A DNA stretch of 64,000 nucleotides, taken from Gammaproteobacteria bacterium (lineage in GTDB: Bacteria; Pseudomonadota; Gammaproteobacteria; Pseudomonadales; Azotimanducaceae). The stretch spans positions 1 through 64,000 of the forward strand of contig JAPOXV010000018.1 in the NCBI GenBank assembly GCA_026706935.1, given 5' to 3'. Position numbers and translations under genes: made by a program. The notes beneath the pieces are model-generated. The model had not been told where the DNA came from. It did not search any database and saw only the letters and a list, made by a program, of their open reading frames with translations. Positions 52,301 to 62,563 of this stretch are shown one piece after another (positions within the stretch are counted from its first letter, which is position 1; each line of letters begins with the position of its first letter).

Positions 52301-53320
52301 TCAACTATCGTTTAACAACACGTGGTTGTCACCATCCTCCAGCGCCCATTTGATGACTAGATCGACCCACTTTTGAGACTCGTTCAAGCAGGGCACGACG
52401 TCTAGTCGTTGGCCGCCCGCTTCACGGAAAGCATGCCGAACTTCGAATCCAATCTCGTAGAGCGTTTCGATGTTATCTGAAATGAAAGAGGGGCATGCGA
52501 CCGCGAGATTTCGAACGCCGCCTTCTGCTAGTTCCCTTACTTTGTCGACCGTATAGGGTTTCAACCAGCTCGCTGGGCCGAGTCTGGACTGAAATGCAAC
52601 GGTGGTTGGCACTGCAACAGCATCGCTTAGTAGTGCTGCCGTCCTTAAGCATTGGTATCGATAACACGTAGATTGCGTGGGATGTGGAATTTCGCAACAA
52701 TCGTCACCTTTAAGACAATGATCCCGTGACAAATCGGCCTTTCGAATATGTAGTTCAGGCACGCCATGAAAGCTGAGCAGGAGATGATCTACATCGATAG
52801 CAATGTGCGCTTTCAGTAATGTCGCGTGAGCGTCAGCGAAAGCAGGATCTTCGAAGTAAGGTCGCGTGATGAACGTTCGGGTGTCTGAGAATACGTCCTT
52901 GAGACGTTCCACGGTGCTCTTATAAGTGCTATCCGCATACTGCGGATACGCGGATATCACAAGAATTTCGTCACATGCGGGTTTCAATATCCTGTACGCA
53001 TCCTCGAAACTTGGTTTACCGTAGCGCATTCCGACTGCAACGAATAGTGAAGTGGATGCGCGCACACATTGAGCGAGCGACTCAGCATGGTCTCTCAGGG
53101 GACCTCCCGATGAAGTCCAAATTTGTGCATACGCTTTTGCAGATTGCACGCTGCGACGCTTCGCAATCGCCTTTACGAGTAGGTAACGCAGTGGACCGGG
53201 CAGAGTGATCACATAAGGGTCCATCAGGAATTCTTCAAGGTATTCCTTAACAGCGCCTCGCGTAGGTGCCGCTGGCGTCCCTAGATTCGTTATTAAAATC
53301 CCGCGTCGTCGCGTTGGCAC
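52301..53320 (-). CDS. hemH: Ferrochelatase
   Basis: 339 residues, normal length. GILITNLGTPAAPT (about 7-20) is the N-terminal signature. LLLSFHGVPELHIRKAD (about 190) holds the catalytic His. ECHETL-like acid residues appear as FISDNIETLYEIGFEVR (about 287). It inserts Fe2+ into protoporphyrin IX, the last haem step, at the inner face of the membrane. A Cys-rich stretch (HCLKGDDCC ... STCYRYQC, about 208-232) is notable. Some bacterial ferrochelatases bind [2Fe-2S], but ligand spacing here is not verified. Divergent from hisH across 57 bp. Confidence 0.93.
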   Translation of the reverse strand: MPTRRRGILITNLGTPAAPTRGAVKEYLEEFLMDPYVITLPGPLRYLLVKAIAKRRSVQSAKAYAQIWTSSGGPLRDHAESLAQCVRASTSLFVAVGMRYGKPSFEDAYRILKPACDEILVISAYPQYADSTYKSTVERLKDVFSDTRTFITRPYFEDPAFADAHATLLKAHIAIDVDHLLLSFHGVPELHIRKADLSRDHCLKGDDCCEIPHPTQSTCYRYQCLRTAALLSDAVAVPTTVAFQSRLGPASWLKPYTVDKVRELAEGGVRNLAVACPSFISDNIETLYEIGFEVRHAFREAGGQRLDVVPCLNESQKWVDLVIKWALEDGDNHVLLNDS

Positions 53321-53377
53321 AGTAGAAATCCAAACCAGCGGATTCGCTGGCGTCTTTTATTTAGTGAAATTCTTGTT

Positions 53378-53998
53378 GTGACTGTTATAGTCGATTACGA
53401 TGCCGGAAATCTGCGTAGTGTCCAGCGCGCTTGTTCAGAAATAGGTGTCGACGCGGAAATTACCTCAGATCCTTCGCGAATCCGGCATGCTGAACGCATC
53501 ATTTTTCCGGGTGTAGGCCACGCTGGCGCTGCGATGCGCAGTATTCGGGTGCGCGGGATCGATCAAGCACTTTTAGAAGCTTTCGAAGAAGGTACACCTA
53601 TCCTAGGTATCTGCATCGGATTGCAGATCTCGTTGGATCGTTCTGATGAAGGTGACGTTGAGACGTTAGGCTTGATTCCGGGCCGCGTTCGGCGATTTGA
53701 AATGAAGAATGCTGATCTGAAAGTTCCACATATGGGTTGGAACGACGTGCAGGTCGCCAGAACACACCCCATTCTCGCTCATGTGCGACCTGGCGATGAG
53801 TTCTATTTCGTACATGCGTACTATCCTGAGCCAGTTGATGAAGGATGCGTCTACGCGAAGGCAGATTACGAGTCGACTTTTTGTTGTGCACTCGGTTCTG
53901 AGAACTTTTTCGGCACCCAGTTTCACCCGGAGAAGAGCGGTCGTGTCGGTCTGGAGCTCATACGAAACTTCACCGCATGGAACGGTACAGTTGCTTAG
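53378..53998 (+). CDS. hisH: Imidazole glycerol phosphate synthase, glutamine amidotransferase subunit
   Basis: 206 residues, GTG start. Class I amidotransferase triad: Cys79 in ILGICIGLQ, and His183/Glu185 in [20 protein letters not shown] at the N-terminus is the HisH signature. It releases ammonia from glutamine for HisF in histidine biosynthesis. It overlaps hisF by 8 bp. Other his genes are absent, so the pathway is split in this genome. Confidence 0.93.
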   Translation: MTVIVDYDAGNLRSVQRACSEIGVDAEITSDPSRIRHAERIIFPGVGHAGAAMRSIRVRGIDQALLEAFEEGTPILGICIGLQISLDRSDEGDVETLGLIPGRVRRFEMKNADLKVPHMGWNDVQVARTHPILAHVRPGDEFYFVHAYYPEPVDEGCVYAKADYESTFCCALGSENFFGTQFHPEKSGRVGLELIRNFTAWNGTVA

Positions 53999-54770
53999 TA
54001 AACGCGTGATTGCCTGTTTGGATGTTCGAGATGGCAAACTCGCGAAGAGCATTAAGTTCGTTAATACCAAGGACATTGGTGATCCCGTGGAAAAGGCTCG
54101 AGAGTACTATCTCGACGGTCTTGACGAATTGGTGTTCTACGACATTACTGCGTCAAGCGATCGTCGCAAGATCATGCTTGACGTCGTAGAGCAAGTCGCG
54201 CAGGAAGTCTTCATTCCCCTTTCGGTTGGCGGCGGCGTGCGTAATGTACAAGACGCGACGGACCTCCGCTTGGCGGGCGCGGAGAAAATTAATGTAAATA
54301 CTGCCGCGGTTGAGCGACCGGCTCTGATCGGTGAATGTGCAGATGCGATTGGTAGTCAGAATGTCGTGCTATCTATGGACATCAAGCTCGTTGGTAAAAA
54401 TGTAGACCAGCCATCCGGTTACGAGATCGTAACTCATGGTGGTCGTACGAATACAGGCTTGGATGCGCTAACATGGGCGATGGCTGGCGAGAATTCAGGT
54501 GCAGGTGAACTCGTTGTGAATTCGATTGATGCGGACGGTACACTAGACGGATATGAGCTTACGCTTACGAGAATGATTAGCGAAGCTGTTCGAATCCCGG
54601 TCATCGCTTCTGGGGGCGCCGGTAAACCCGAGCACTTGCGAGACGTACTGACCGAAGGGAAGGCTGATGCGGCGCTTGTCGCGTCGATGGTTCATTATGG
54701 GTCGTATCGAGTGAGCGAACTCAAGGATTTCCTTCACGACGAAGGCATTAAGGTACGACTCTCATGGTAA
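53991..54770 (+). CDS. hisF: Imidazole glycerol phosphate synthase, cyclase subunit
   Basis: 259 residues, TTG start at 53991 inside the end of hisH. A TIM barrel with catalytic Asp11 ([10 protein letters not shown]) and Asp130 ([10 protein letters not shown]), Lys19, and the phosphate loops SVGGGV (about 78) and [15 protein letters not shown] and VNSIDADGT are also typical. It closes the imidazole ring and makes IGP and AICAR. I reject longer frames because they lie wholly within hisH. Confidence 0.94.
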   Translation: MLSKRVIACLDVRDGKLAKSIKFVNTKDIGDPVEKAREYYLDGLDELVFYDITASSDRRKIMLDVVEQVAQEVFIPLSVGGGVRNVQDATDLRLAGAEKINVNTAAVERPALIGECADAIGSQNVVLSMDIKLVGKNVDQPSGYEIVTHGGRTNTGLDALTWAMAGENSGAGELVVNSIDADGTLDGYELTLTRMISEAVRIPVIASGGAGKPEHLRDVLTEGKADAALVASMVHYGSYRVSELKDFLHDEGIKVRLSW

Positions 54771-55738
54771 TGCGTGCAATCGAAATCGTTGACGGTAGAT
54801 TGATTTGGCAAGAGACCCAGAAACCTTCGCCAGGTTTCGGGGAAGTCCTAATTAAGGTCAGCGCGACTGCAGTCAATCGAGCGGATCTATCGCAAGTTGC
54901 GGGTGGCTATCCACCCCCACCGGGCGCATCTAACATCCTTGGATTGGAGTGTAGTGGTACCGTTGTTGAAGTTGGCTCTCAGGTTGGTTCGTTCAAGATC
55001 GGCGACGAAGTGTGTGCGCTGTTGTCCGGTGGCGGATATGCGGAATATGTCAATGTAGCTGCTGGTCAGGTTCTCCCGAAACCTAATCGACTCACGTTAG
55101 TTGAAGCAGCTGCGTTACCTGAAGTCTTCGCGACGGCTTATTTAAATATTTACATGGAGGCTAGTGCTTCTGTCGGTGAGAGCGTTCTCATCCACTCAGG
55201 GGCAAGCGGCGTTGGTACCGCGGCAATTCAGCTTTGTAAAGCATTCGGCAACCCATGCTTTGTAACGGTCGGTTTTGACGCCAAGGTTCGAGCGTGTCAA
55301 AAGCTGGGTGCGACCGCCGGATGCAATCGACGCGTTGAGGACTTCGAAGCGCGGGTGCTTGAATGGACGGGCGATATGGGCGTCGATGTCATACTCGATC
55401 CGGTAGGAGGGCGTTATTTAGCTTCGAATCTTCGATGCCTCGCTGTTGACGGACGCTTAGTCGTAATCGGCTTAATGGGTGGTGCGGACGCGACGTTACC
55501 GCTCGGTCGGATGATGGTTAAACGGCAGCGGGTAATCGGGTCGACGCTTCGTGCTCGATCCATTGAAGCGAAGTCGGCGGTCATGTCACAGTTATTCGAA
55601 AGGGTTTGGCCACGCATTGAATCAGGTGATGTCAACGCGATTGTCGATCACACGATTCCGATAGAGGATGCGCAAGAGGCACACGATCTAATACGAACAG
55701 ATCAGACGATCGGGAAAGTCGTTCTCGTAGCCGAATAA
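54764..55738 (+). CDS. NAD(P)H:quinone oxidoreductase, PIG3-like MDR family
   Basis: 324 residues. GroES-like N-domain with [29 protein letters not shown] (the PIG3/quinone reductase signature VNRADLxQxxGxYPPPxG). The Rossmann domain has [21 protein letters not shown] (about 140). No zinc ligands, so it belongs to the QOR branch of the medium-chain dehydrogenases. It reduces quinones or enones with NADPH. The ATG overlaps the hisF stop by 7 bp, so it is translated in the his operon although the reaction is unrelated. Confidence 0.88.
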   Translation: MVMRAIEIVDGRLIWQETQKPSPGFGEVLIKVSATAVNRADLSQVAGGYPPPPGASNILGLECSGTVVEVGSQVGSFKIGDEVCALLSGGGYAEYVNVAAGQVLPKPNRLTLVEAAALPEVFATAYLNIYMEASASVGESVLIHSGASGVGTAAIQLCKAFGNPCFVTVGFDAKVRACQKLGATAGCNRRVEDFEARVLEWTGDMGVDVILDPVGGRYLASNLRCLAVDGRLVVIGLMGGADATLPLGRMMVKRQRVIGSTLRARSIEAKSAVMSQLFERVWPRIESGDVNAIVDHTIPIEDAQEAHDLIRTDQTIGKVVLVAE

Positions 55739-55842
55739 CTCTTGGCGTAGTTTTAGCGTTCTGAATTGACTCCTCGGATCAACGACTGCTTTTCCACATC
55801 CCATGGAAACGGTTGAGCGAAGACCGGATAGATCACAATAGA

Positions 55843-58635
55843 TCAATCAGCACCTATCGTGTTTAGTTGCTCTTCGAGGATTCGCAACTGCGACTCATAA
55901 GTCGTTTTACGATCGCGTTCCTTGGCTACGACATCCTCAGGTGCACGAGCGACGAAATTCTCGTTATTGAGTTTATTGAGTGATCGCTCGAGCTCCGCGT
56001 TTAACCGGTCGACTTCCTTTTCAAGTCGTTTAGTTTCTGCTTGCCTTTCGGCGTCATCTTCGAACGGCAACGTGATGCTCAGATGATCTACTACTTGCGT
56101 TGAACCGATTGGTACTACTGCACCGTCGACGAGCTCGATGTCTCGAACCTTAGCAAGCCGAGTAAGGGGCACGTGTGTGAGATGTGCGAATTCACGATCT
56201 GATTCGTTATGTCCTGTAATCTGGATCACGACTTGGTTACCGGGGGGCACTTGTCGCGCACTTCGTAAGTTGCGAATAGCGGTAACCACGTCCTGTAACC
56301 AAGCGATCGCCTCTTCTGCGGGTTCATCCAGCCGAAAGTCGTCATTCGCCGGATACTCGGCCAACATGATGCTCTCCGAGTGCTTTTCACAAAATGGGGC
56401 GATCCGCTGCCAAATAGTTTCCGTAATGTAGGGTATTAACGGGTGAAGCAATCGTACAAGCGCTTCAAGCACGACCACCAATGTCGATTGTGCGGCTACG
56501 TATGAGTCCGATCCTTTCTCGTCGTTGAAGAGAACGGGTTTCGTGAGTTCGAGATACCAGTCGCAGTATTCATGCCATGCGAACTGATAGAGCTGCTGGG
56601 AATATCGGTCGAAACGATAGTTATCGAGCGCTTGCCTGGACGCTTGAATCACCCGCGCGAGTTGCGACGTGATCCATCGGTCTGCGAGACTCTCGTTTCC
56701 GTTTACAACACGAAAATCGGGATCGATGTTCGAGAGCACGAATTTCGTCGCATTCCACAGTTTGTTACAAAAAAAGTGATAGCCCTCAACTTGCTGAAGG
56801 TCGAATGGATAGCTGCTCTGTCCAGGCGATGCTATCGCACTGTACGTGAAACGAAGAGCATCCGTTCCATATGCGGGAATACCGTCGGCGAAATCTCGTT
56901 GGGTATCTTGCGCGATTTTCTCCGCCAAACTTGCTTGCGTTAGGTTTGCAGTACGTTTCGCGACTAGCTCTTCACAAGTGACACCGTCAATCACGTCGAT
57001 GGGGTCAAGACCATTGCCTTTGGTCTTGGTCATTTTCTGACCATGCCGATCGCGCACGAGCCCATGGACAAATACATGCTTAAATGGAACTTCACCGGTG
57101 AAGCGCAATGTCATCATGATCATCCGCGCAACCCAGAAGAAGATGATGTCGTGACCTGTGACGAGTACATCGGTTGGGTGGAACTTACTTAAATCGGCGG
57201 TTTTATCTGGCCAACCCATCGTCCCGAATGTCCACAATGCACTTGAGAACCACGTATCGAGAACATCTTGATCGCGTGTGAGCGAAACAGACTCGTCGAG
57301 ATCATTCTTCGATCGCGCCTCTTGTTCGCTACGCCCTACATAGACGTTCCCTCGTTCGTCATACCAGGCCGGTATTTGATGACCCCACCAAAGTTGGCGA
57401 CTGATCGCCCAATCCTTGATCTCCCGCATCCAGCTGAAATAGACGTTCTCCCATCGCTTGGGTTCGAAGCGAATTCGTCCACTTTCCACCGCTTCGATTG
57501 CGGGATCCGCAAGTTCTTTGATAGCCACGAACCACTGATCCGTCAGCCAGGGTTCTAGGATCTCTCCGGACCTTTCTCCTCGCGGGATCTGGACGGTGTA
57601 GTCCTCTTGGCGTTCCAAGAGTCCAAGTTCATCGAGGCACGCAACGACTTCGTCACGCGCCGTGAAGCGATCCATCCCTCTGAATTGCTCGGGAACATTG
57701 TCATTAAGGTGCGCAGTACTCGTGAAGATATTGATCAGGTCGAGGTCGTGACGCGCACCGATGTCGTTGTCGTGAAAGTCGTGGGCAGGCGTGATCTTTA
57801 GGCATCCAGTCCCAAATTCAGGATCGACGTAGTCGTCGGCGATGATCAGCAGGTCGCGACCAACGAGAGGTAGGGTTACGCTTTGGCCGATCAAATCTTG
57901 GTAGCGTTCGTCGTCGGGATGGACGGCTACTGCGGTGTCGCCGAGCATCGTCTCTGGTCGAGTCGTTGCGACAATGAGGTAATCCTTGTCGTCTTTTGTT
58001 CTCGCACCATTGGCTAAGGGGTACCGGAGATGCCAAAGCGAACCTTTTTCATCCTCGCTGATGACTTCGAGGTCCGAGAGGGCAGTCTCCATCGTTGGAT
58101 CCCAGTTCACGAGACGCTTGCCTCGATAGATGAGACCATCTTCGTAAAGGCGAACGAAGACCTCAAGGACAGCCTGACTGAATCCTTCATCCATCGTGAA
58201 TCTTTCGCGTGACCAATCGACCGATGAGCCGATACGCCGCATTTGTCGCGTGATCGTGGTACCCGCTTGCTCGCGCCACTGCCATACACGGTTGGTAAAT
58301 TCGTCTCGTCCTAATTCCGTCGGCGAGGTACCTGCCGCACGCAACTGTTCTGTTACGACCATTTGAGTAGCAATACCTGCATGGTCGGTACCGGTTTGCC
58401 AGAGCGTCTCGCGACCATCCATTCGATGGAATCGGATCAACAAATCCATCAGGGTGTGTTGAAATCCGTGGCCGAGGTGCAACGTACCTGTGACGTTCGG
58501 TGGCGGAATAACGATGGCGTAGGGTTTACCGTTACCTCGTGGTGCGAAATAACCGTTCGCTTCCCACGTTTGGTATACGTCCTGTTCAATGTGCCGTGGA
58601 TCGTATTTTGGATCCAGCTGCGGCTGTTTGCTCAT
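55843..58635 (-). CDS. valS: Valyl-tRNA synthetase
   Basis: 930 residues. HIGH-type motif HLGHG at about 53-57 after PPPNVTGTL. Large CP1 editing domain with TTRPETMLGDTAVAVHP. KMSKS appears as KMTKT (GQKMTKTKGNGLDP). C-terminal anticodon-binding domain and a coiled-coil arm (about 865-925, AERQAETKRLEKEVDRLNAE). It charges tRNA-Val. The KMTKT form replaces both serines with threonine. The ATG is followed by SKQPQLDPKYDPRHIE. Confidence 0.96.
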   Translation of the reverse strand: MSKQPQLDPKYDPRHIEQDVYQTWEANGYFAPRGNGKPYAIVIPPPNVTGTLHLGHGFQHTLMDLLIRFHRMDGRETLWQTGTDHAGIATQMVVTEQLRAAGTSPTELGRDEFTNRVWQWREQAGTTITRQMRRIGSSVDWSRERFTMDEGFSQAVLEVFVRLYEDGLIYRGKRLVNWDPTMETALSDLEVISEDEKGSLWHLRYPLANGARTKDDKDYLIVATTRPETMLGDTAVAVHPDDERYQDLIGQSVTLPLVGRDLLIIADDYVDPEFGTGCLKITPAHDFHDNDIGARHDLDLINIFTSTAHLNDNVPEQFRGMDRFTARDEVVACLDELGLLERQEDYTVQIPRGERSGEILEPWLTDQWFVAIKELADPAIEAVESGRIRFEPKRWENVYFSWMREIKDWAISRQLWWGHQIPAWYDERGNVYVGRSEQEARSKNDLDESVSLTRDQDVLDTWFSSALWTFGTMGWPDKTADLSKFHPTDVLVTGHDIIFFWVARMIMMTLRFTGEVPFKHVFVHGLVRDRHGQKMTKTKGNGLDPIDVIDGVTCEELVAKRTANLTQASLAEKIAQDTQRDFADGIPAYGTDALRFTYSAIASPGQSSYPFDLQQVEGYHFFCNKLWNATKFVLSNIDPDFRVVNGNESLADRWITSQLARVIQASRQALDNYRFDRYSQQLYQFAWHEYCDWYLELTKPVLFNDEKGSDSYVAAQSTLVVVLEALVRLLHPLIPYITETIWQRIAPFCEKHSESIMLAEYPANDDFRLDEPAEEAIAWLQDVVTAIRNLRSARQVPPGNQVVIQITGHNESDREFAHLTHVPLTRLAKVRDIELVDGAVVPIGSTQVVDHLSITLPFEDDAERQAETKRLEKEVDRLNAELERSLNKLNNENFVARAPEDVVAKERDRKTTYESQLRILEEQLNTIGAD

Positions 58636-58666
58636 GTTTCGTGCAACCAGTCGTAGCCTACAAGCG

Positions 58667-58683
58667 AGCTCCTTTTGGGAGCT
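58667..58683 (-). promoter_or_regulatory. Leader hairpin upstream of valS
   Basis: On the minus strand AGCTCC-CAAAA-GGAGCT forms a 6-bp stem about 32 bases before the valS ATG. It could modulate valS expression or be the 3' end of an upstream transcript. No T-run follows. Confidence 0.3.
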
Positions 58684-58801
58684 GATCGTGAGGCGTGAGT
58701 ATTAAGAATGTTGACGGCAGTAGTCAACAAAGCGCTTCTATTCTAACTAGACGATCATTTGAGAAGAGAAGAGAATATATTGAGTTTACGAATAACGTAA
58801 G

Positions 58802-58833
58802 TCCGGTCCTCGAACGAGCGTTCGAGGACCGGA
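58802..58833. terminator. Strong terminator-like hairpin after katG
   Basis: TCCGGTCCTCGAAC and its exact complement GTTCGAGGACCGGA make a perfect 14-bp stem with a GAGC loop. It lies 11 bases after the katG stop on the minus strand. The following T-tract is weak, but the stem strength and place fit a katG terminator, isolating valS downstream. Confidence 0.65.
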
Positions 58834-58843
58834 GTCAGTTACG

Positions 58844-61027
58844 CTACGCTACATCGAATCGGTCAAGGTCCATAACCTTGGCCCACGCTGCGACGAAGTC
58901 GTTTACAAAGTGAGCGTCACCGTCGGCGCTGCCGTACACCTCTGCTATCGCTCGAAGTTGCGAATTCGAGCCGAAGCTCAAGTCGACGCGTGATGCCGTC
59001 CACTTCAGGTCGCCGCTCGTACGATCTCGGCCCTCAAAGGTCGTTTGAGCGTCAGAAGTCGCTTCCCACGCGGTCTCCATATCGAGAAGGTTTACGAAGA
59101 AATCGTTCGAGAGCGTGTCTGAACGACTCGTCAGTGCACCCTCAGAGGAGCCTTGGTAGTTTGCGTTGAGCACGCGCATGCCGCCGATCAGTGCAGTCAT
59201 CTCTGGTGCCGAAAGACCGAGAATTTGTGCTTGGCCGATTAAGCGATGTTCGGGTGCTGCGCCGTTCGATTGACCAGCGTAGTTTCGAAATCCGTCAGTC
59301 GCCGGTTCAAGGACGGCGAAGGACTCTTCGTCCGTCTGCTCGGCGGTAGCATCGTTTCGTCCTGGCGTGAACGGCACAACGATGGCATGTCCCGCATTGC
59401 TTGCAGCTCGTTCTATGGCTGCACAACCACCTAAGACGATCAGGTCAGCCATCGATACGCGCTTGTTGCCGCTAGCCGATTCATTGAAGGATTTTTGAAC
59501 TCCTTCGATGGCGTCTAACGCACTTGCTAGATTCCCTGGCTCGTTAACCTCCCAAGCATTCTGTGGTGCAAGACGAATGCGTGCGCCATTTGCGCCTCCG
59601 CGTAAGTCCGTACTTCGAAACGTGCATGCGGATGCCCACGCAGTCTTGACGAGGTCACTGATAGACAAGCCTGAATCGAGCAGTTGGCTCTTTAGCGAAT
59701 CGATATCTTGCTGATCGATAAGAGCATGGTCAACCTTAGGAATCGGATCCTGCCAGATCATGTCCTCTTCAGGTACTTCCGAACCTACGTAACGGGATCG
59801 GGGCCCCATATCGCGGTGCGTTAACTTAAACCACGCGCGTGCAAACGCATCGGCCAATTGATCTGGATTTTCGTGGAATCGTCGCGAAATAGGTTCATAG
59901 ATGGGATCCATTCGCATTGCCATGTCGGCAGTGGTCATGATCGGTGCGTGACGCTTATTCGGATCGTGTGCGTCCGGGACGGTATCTGCACCTGCCCCAT
60001 CCTTGGGTATCCACTGGTGCGCACCCGCGGGGCTCTTCGTTAGTTCCCACTCGTAACCGAACAATGTGTCGAAATAGCCATTGTCCCACTGTACTGGGTT
60101 TGGAGTCCATGCACCTTCGATACCGCTGGTGATGGCGTCACTTCCATTGCCATTACCGTGTTCACTTGCCCATCCTAGACCTTGTTCAGTGATGTCTGCA
60201 CCTTCGGGTTCACGGCCGACCAATGCTTCATCGCCTGCACCGTGACACTTGCCAAAAGTATGACCGCCGGCAACGAGCGCGACTGTTTCTTCATCGTTCA
60301 TTGCCATGCGGCGGAACGTTTCTCGGATATCGCGGCCTGATGCAACGGGATCGGGCGTAGCGTTCGGACCTTGAGGATTGACATAGATCAATCCCATTTG
60401 AACGGCACCTAGTGGCTTTTCGAGGTCTCGGTCGCCACTGTACCTCTCGTCACCGAGCCATTCGTTTTCCGAACCCCAATAGATGTCTTCTTCCGGATCG
60501 TAAATATCTTCACGACCGCCGCTAAAGCCAAGCGTCGTTCCACCCATCGACTCGATCGCGCAGTTACCCGCGAGAATCATTAGATCCGCCCACGAGAGCT
60601 TGCGACCATATTTTTGCTTGACCGGCCAGAGAACTCTTCGAGCTTTGTCAATGTTGGCGTTGTCGGGCCAACTATTCAACGGTGCAAATCGAAGCGTACC
60701 TGTACGGGCTCCGCCACGCCCGTCGCCGATCCGATAGGTTCCGGCACCGTGCCATGCCATGCGAATGAACAACGGTCCATAGTGACCGTAATCTGCGGGC
60801 CACCACGGCTTGGACGTCGTCATCACTTCGATGATATCCTGCTTCACCCTTGGCAGATCCAACGACGCGAATTCCTTTGCGTAATCAAAAGAATCGTCCA
60901 TCGGGTCGGACGCCGGCGAATGCTGGTGAAGTAAATCTAGCCGTAACTGGTTTGGCCACCAATCACGGTTTGAAACGTGCTGGCGGCCGGTCGATTGACC
61001 GCCAAACGGGCACTCAGCTTCACTCAT
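58844..61027 (-). CDS. katG: Catalase-peroxidase
   Basis: 727 residues, usual length. Distal haem site Arg89-x-x-Trp92-His93 in [11 protein letters not shown], proximal His256 in [12 protein letters not shown], and the Trp92-Tyr215-Met241 crosslink set ([16 protein letters not shown]), which makes the catalase activity. The C-terminal half is the duplicated, haem-less peroxidase domain. It removes H2O2. The divergent oxyR gene is the expected regulator. Confidence 0.97.
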   Translation of the reverse strand: MSEAECPFGGQSTGRQHVSNRDWWPNQLRLDLLHQHSPASDPMDDSFDYAKEFASLDLPRVKQDIIEVMTTSKPWWPADYGHYGPLFIRMAWHGAGTYRIGDGRGGARTGTLRFAPLNSWPDNANIDKARRVLWPVKQKYGRKLSWADLMILAGNCAIESMGGTTLGFSGGREDIYDPEEDIYWGSENEWLGDERYSGDRDLEKPLGAVQMGLIYVNPQGPNATPDPVASGRDIRETFRRMAMNDEETVALVAGGHTFGKCHGAGDEALVGREPEGADITEQGLGWASEHGNGNGSDAITSGIEGAWTPNPVQWDNGYFDTLFGYEWELTKSPAGAHQWIPKDGAGADTVPDAHDPNKRHAPIMTTADMAMRMDPIYEPISRRFHENPDQLADAFARAWFKLTHRDMGPRSRYVGSEVPEEDMIWQDPIPKVDHALIDQQDIDSLKSQLLDSGLSISDLVKTAWASACTFRSTDLRGGANGARIRLAPQNAWEVNEPGNLASALDAIEGVQKSFNESASGNKRVSMADLIVLGGCAAIERAASNAGHAIVVPFTPGRNDATAEQTDEESFAVLEPATDGFRNYAGQSNGAAPEHRLIGQAQILGLSAPEMTALIGGMRVLNANYQGSSEGALTSRSDTLSNDFFVNLLDMETAWEATSDAQTTFEGRDRTSGDLKWTASRVDLSFGSNSQLRAIAEVYGSADGDAHFVNDFVAAWAKVMDLDRFDVA

Positions 61028-61149
61028 TGATTTCCCCTTAAGATACTTTGATATAGATTGACATGTTAAGCATAGGCTATCGTTTCGTTCTAGTAAAACG
61101 ATTAATAATTGTCATATCAATCGAAAAAAGCGAACAATAAGGGACATTC
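61028..61149. promoter_or_regulatory. katG-oxyR divergent promoter region
   Basis: On the minus strand a -35 TTTACT (61097-61092), 17-bp spacer and -10 TATGCT (61074-61069) stand 42 bases before the katG ATG. Several ATAG/CTAT tetrads (61053, 61072, 61077) are reminiscent of OxyR contacts but not at the canonical spacing. oxyR has AAGGGA before its GTG. Regulation by OxyR is inferred from the arrangement. Confidence 0.45.
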
Positions 61150-62055
61150 GTGAAGCGGCTACCTACGTTGAAGCAACTTCAGTACTTAGTTGCGCTCGCG
61201 GAAACGCGTCATTTCGGACGTGCGGCGGAGCGTTGCTTCATCACGCAATCAACCCTGAGCGCTGGAATCCGCGATTTAGAAGCGGTCCTTGACATTGAGG
61301 TTGCGGAACGTACGAATCGCCAAGTCATGTTGACACGAGTTGGCGAACGGATTGCCGAACGAGCTCGCGTGCTCTTGCGAGACGCCGAGGATGTGATGGA
61401 CATCGCGCGAGCGAGTCGTGCGCCGATGACTGGAGAAATACGACTGGGTGTAATCCCAACGATTGGTCCGTTCTTTCTGCCGTCTGCGATGCCTTCACTG
61501 CGGTCGCGATTTCCTAACCTGAAGCTCTACATTCGGGAAGATCGAACCGCACAGTTGCTTTCGCGACTCGGCGAGGGCGAACTCGACCTCGCTGTCATCG
61601 CGTTGCCGTTCGACACAGGTGATTTCACGACCGAAGTTATCTTCGAGGACGAATTACTTCTCGCGTGTGCATGCGACCATCCCCTAGCTGGAAATGAGGT
61701 AGTTGACCTTGAAACACTCGCCATGGACCAGCTGATGTTGCTGGAGGAAGGTCATTGCCTTCGCGATCAAACACTTGAATTCTGTCAGGATCGAAATCTA
61801 AAGTCGACGAGTCCATTTGAAGCAACCAGTTTGCATACGCTCGTGCAGATGGTTGCGGCCGATATCGGCGTGGCGCTCATACCGAAACTCGCTGTCGATG
61901 CCGCGATCACAAACGGAGCGAACGTATCTCTTTTACGTACGAAATTACCCGCATTTCGCAAGATCGGCGTTGCTTGGCGTACGACCTCTTCGCGGAAGGG
62001 AGACTTTCAGACACTAACGCAATTCTTCCGTGAAGTGTTCTCGATCGCCTTGTAG
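61150..62055 (+). CDS. oxyR: Hydrogen-peroxide-sensing LysR regulator OxyR
   Basis: 301 residues, GTG start with AAGGGA upstream. The winged helix has LKQLQYLVALAETRHFGRAAERCFITQSTLS. The two redox cysteines are Cys203 (EEGHCLRDQ) and Cys212 (LEFCQDR), nine residues apart as Cys199/Cys208 in E. coli OxyR. Peroxide forms a disulfide and activates transcription. Divergent from katG, its classic target. Confidence 0.94.
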   Translation: MKRLPTLKQLQYLVALAETRHFGRAAERCFITQSTLSAGIRDLEAVLDIEVAERTNRQVMLTRVGERIAERARVLLRDAEDVMDIARASRAPMTGEIRLGVIPTIGPFFLPSAMPSLRSRFPNLKLYIREDRTAQLLSRLGEGELDLAVIALPFDTGDFTTEVIFEDELLLACACDHPLAGNEVVDLETLAMDQLMLLEEGHCLRDQTLEFCQDRNLKSTSPFEATSLHTLVQMVAADIGVALIPKLAVDAAITNGANVSLLRTKLPAFRKIGVAWRTTSSRKGDFQTLTQFFREVFSIAL

Positions 62056-62216
62056 TCGCGACGCCATCGTTAATGCGGTTAACTTAAAAAGGCCTTCGTG
62101 ACGCGAGGCTTGCGACCGTCACACATCATGCCTCATCGCTCAATCTTCTATTTGTGAGGTCTGTTTCGACAGTTGTGGAGCGCTGAATCGTTCGTTCGGG
62201 TTTAGTGCGATTTGTC

Positions 62217-62251
62217 CAGTTGTTGTTACAACTGTCTCCGTCGGCTATTAA
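62217..62251 (+). promoter_or_regulatory. Promoter and operator of the MntA-HepT module
   Basis: CAGTTGT-TGTT-ACAACTG (62217-62234) is a perfect 7+4+7 inverted repeat; ACAGTTGT recurs at 62169-62176. A -35 TTGTTA (62223-62228), 17-bp spacer and -10 TATTAA (62246-62251) overlap it, 12 bases before the ATG. This is the layout of an autorepressed toxin-antitoxin promoter. Confidence 0.5.
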
Positions 62252-62263
62252 CATAATTAGTAC

Positions 62264-62563
62264 ATGGTCACTCCCAACTTACAGCAGTTGCTCCTCGCTC
62301 ATCGCGATGACATCATTGGTGCCGCGGAAGAGAGTGGTTTTTACAACGTTCGGTTCTTCGGATCCGTGGCTAGAGGCGATTACTCGAACGACAGTGATAT
62401 TGACCTTTTGGTGGACTATAGAACCTCGACGTCTATCTTCGATTTGGGTCACTTAATCGGAAGGTGTGAGGGGATTCTCGACAGGCGTGTCGATGTAGTA
62501 ACTCTTGGTTGCATTCCGGAGGCAGATCATGAACGTGTACTCCGCGAGTCCGTGCCATTGTGA
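62264..62563 (+). CDS. MNT-domain nucleotidyltransferase antitoxin (MntA-like)
   Basis: 99 residues. FFGSVARGDYSNDSDIDLLVD is an exact GS-x10-D-x-D nucleotidyltransferase motif. VDVVTLGCIPEADHERVL supplies the third acidic position. MntA antitoxins AMPylate a tyrosine of the HEPN toxin HepT and so silence it (established for the Shewanella pair). Its TGA overlaps the GTG of hepT (GTGA), the normal coupling. The partner is broken (see next), so this is now an orphan antitoxin that looks intact. Confidence 0.85.
   Translation: MVTPNLQQLLLAHRDDIIGAAEESGFYNVRFFGSVARGDYSNDSDIDLLVDYRTSTSIFDLGHLIGRCEGILDRRVDVVTLGCIPEADHERVLRESVPL

Noticed and set aside
61040..61100. Canonical OxyR box (four ATAG/CTAT tetrads at 11-bp steps)
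   Set aside because: ATAG and CTAT words occur but their spacing does not fit the consensus, so only the promoter region is annotated.
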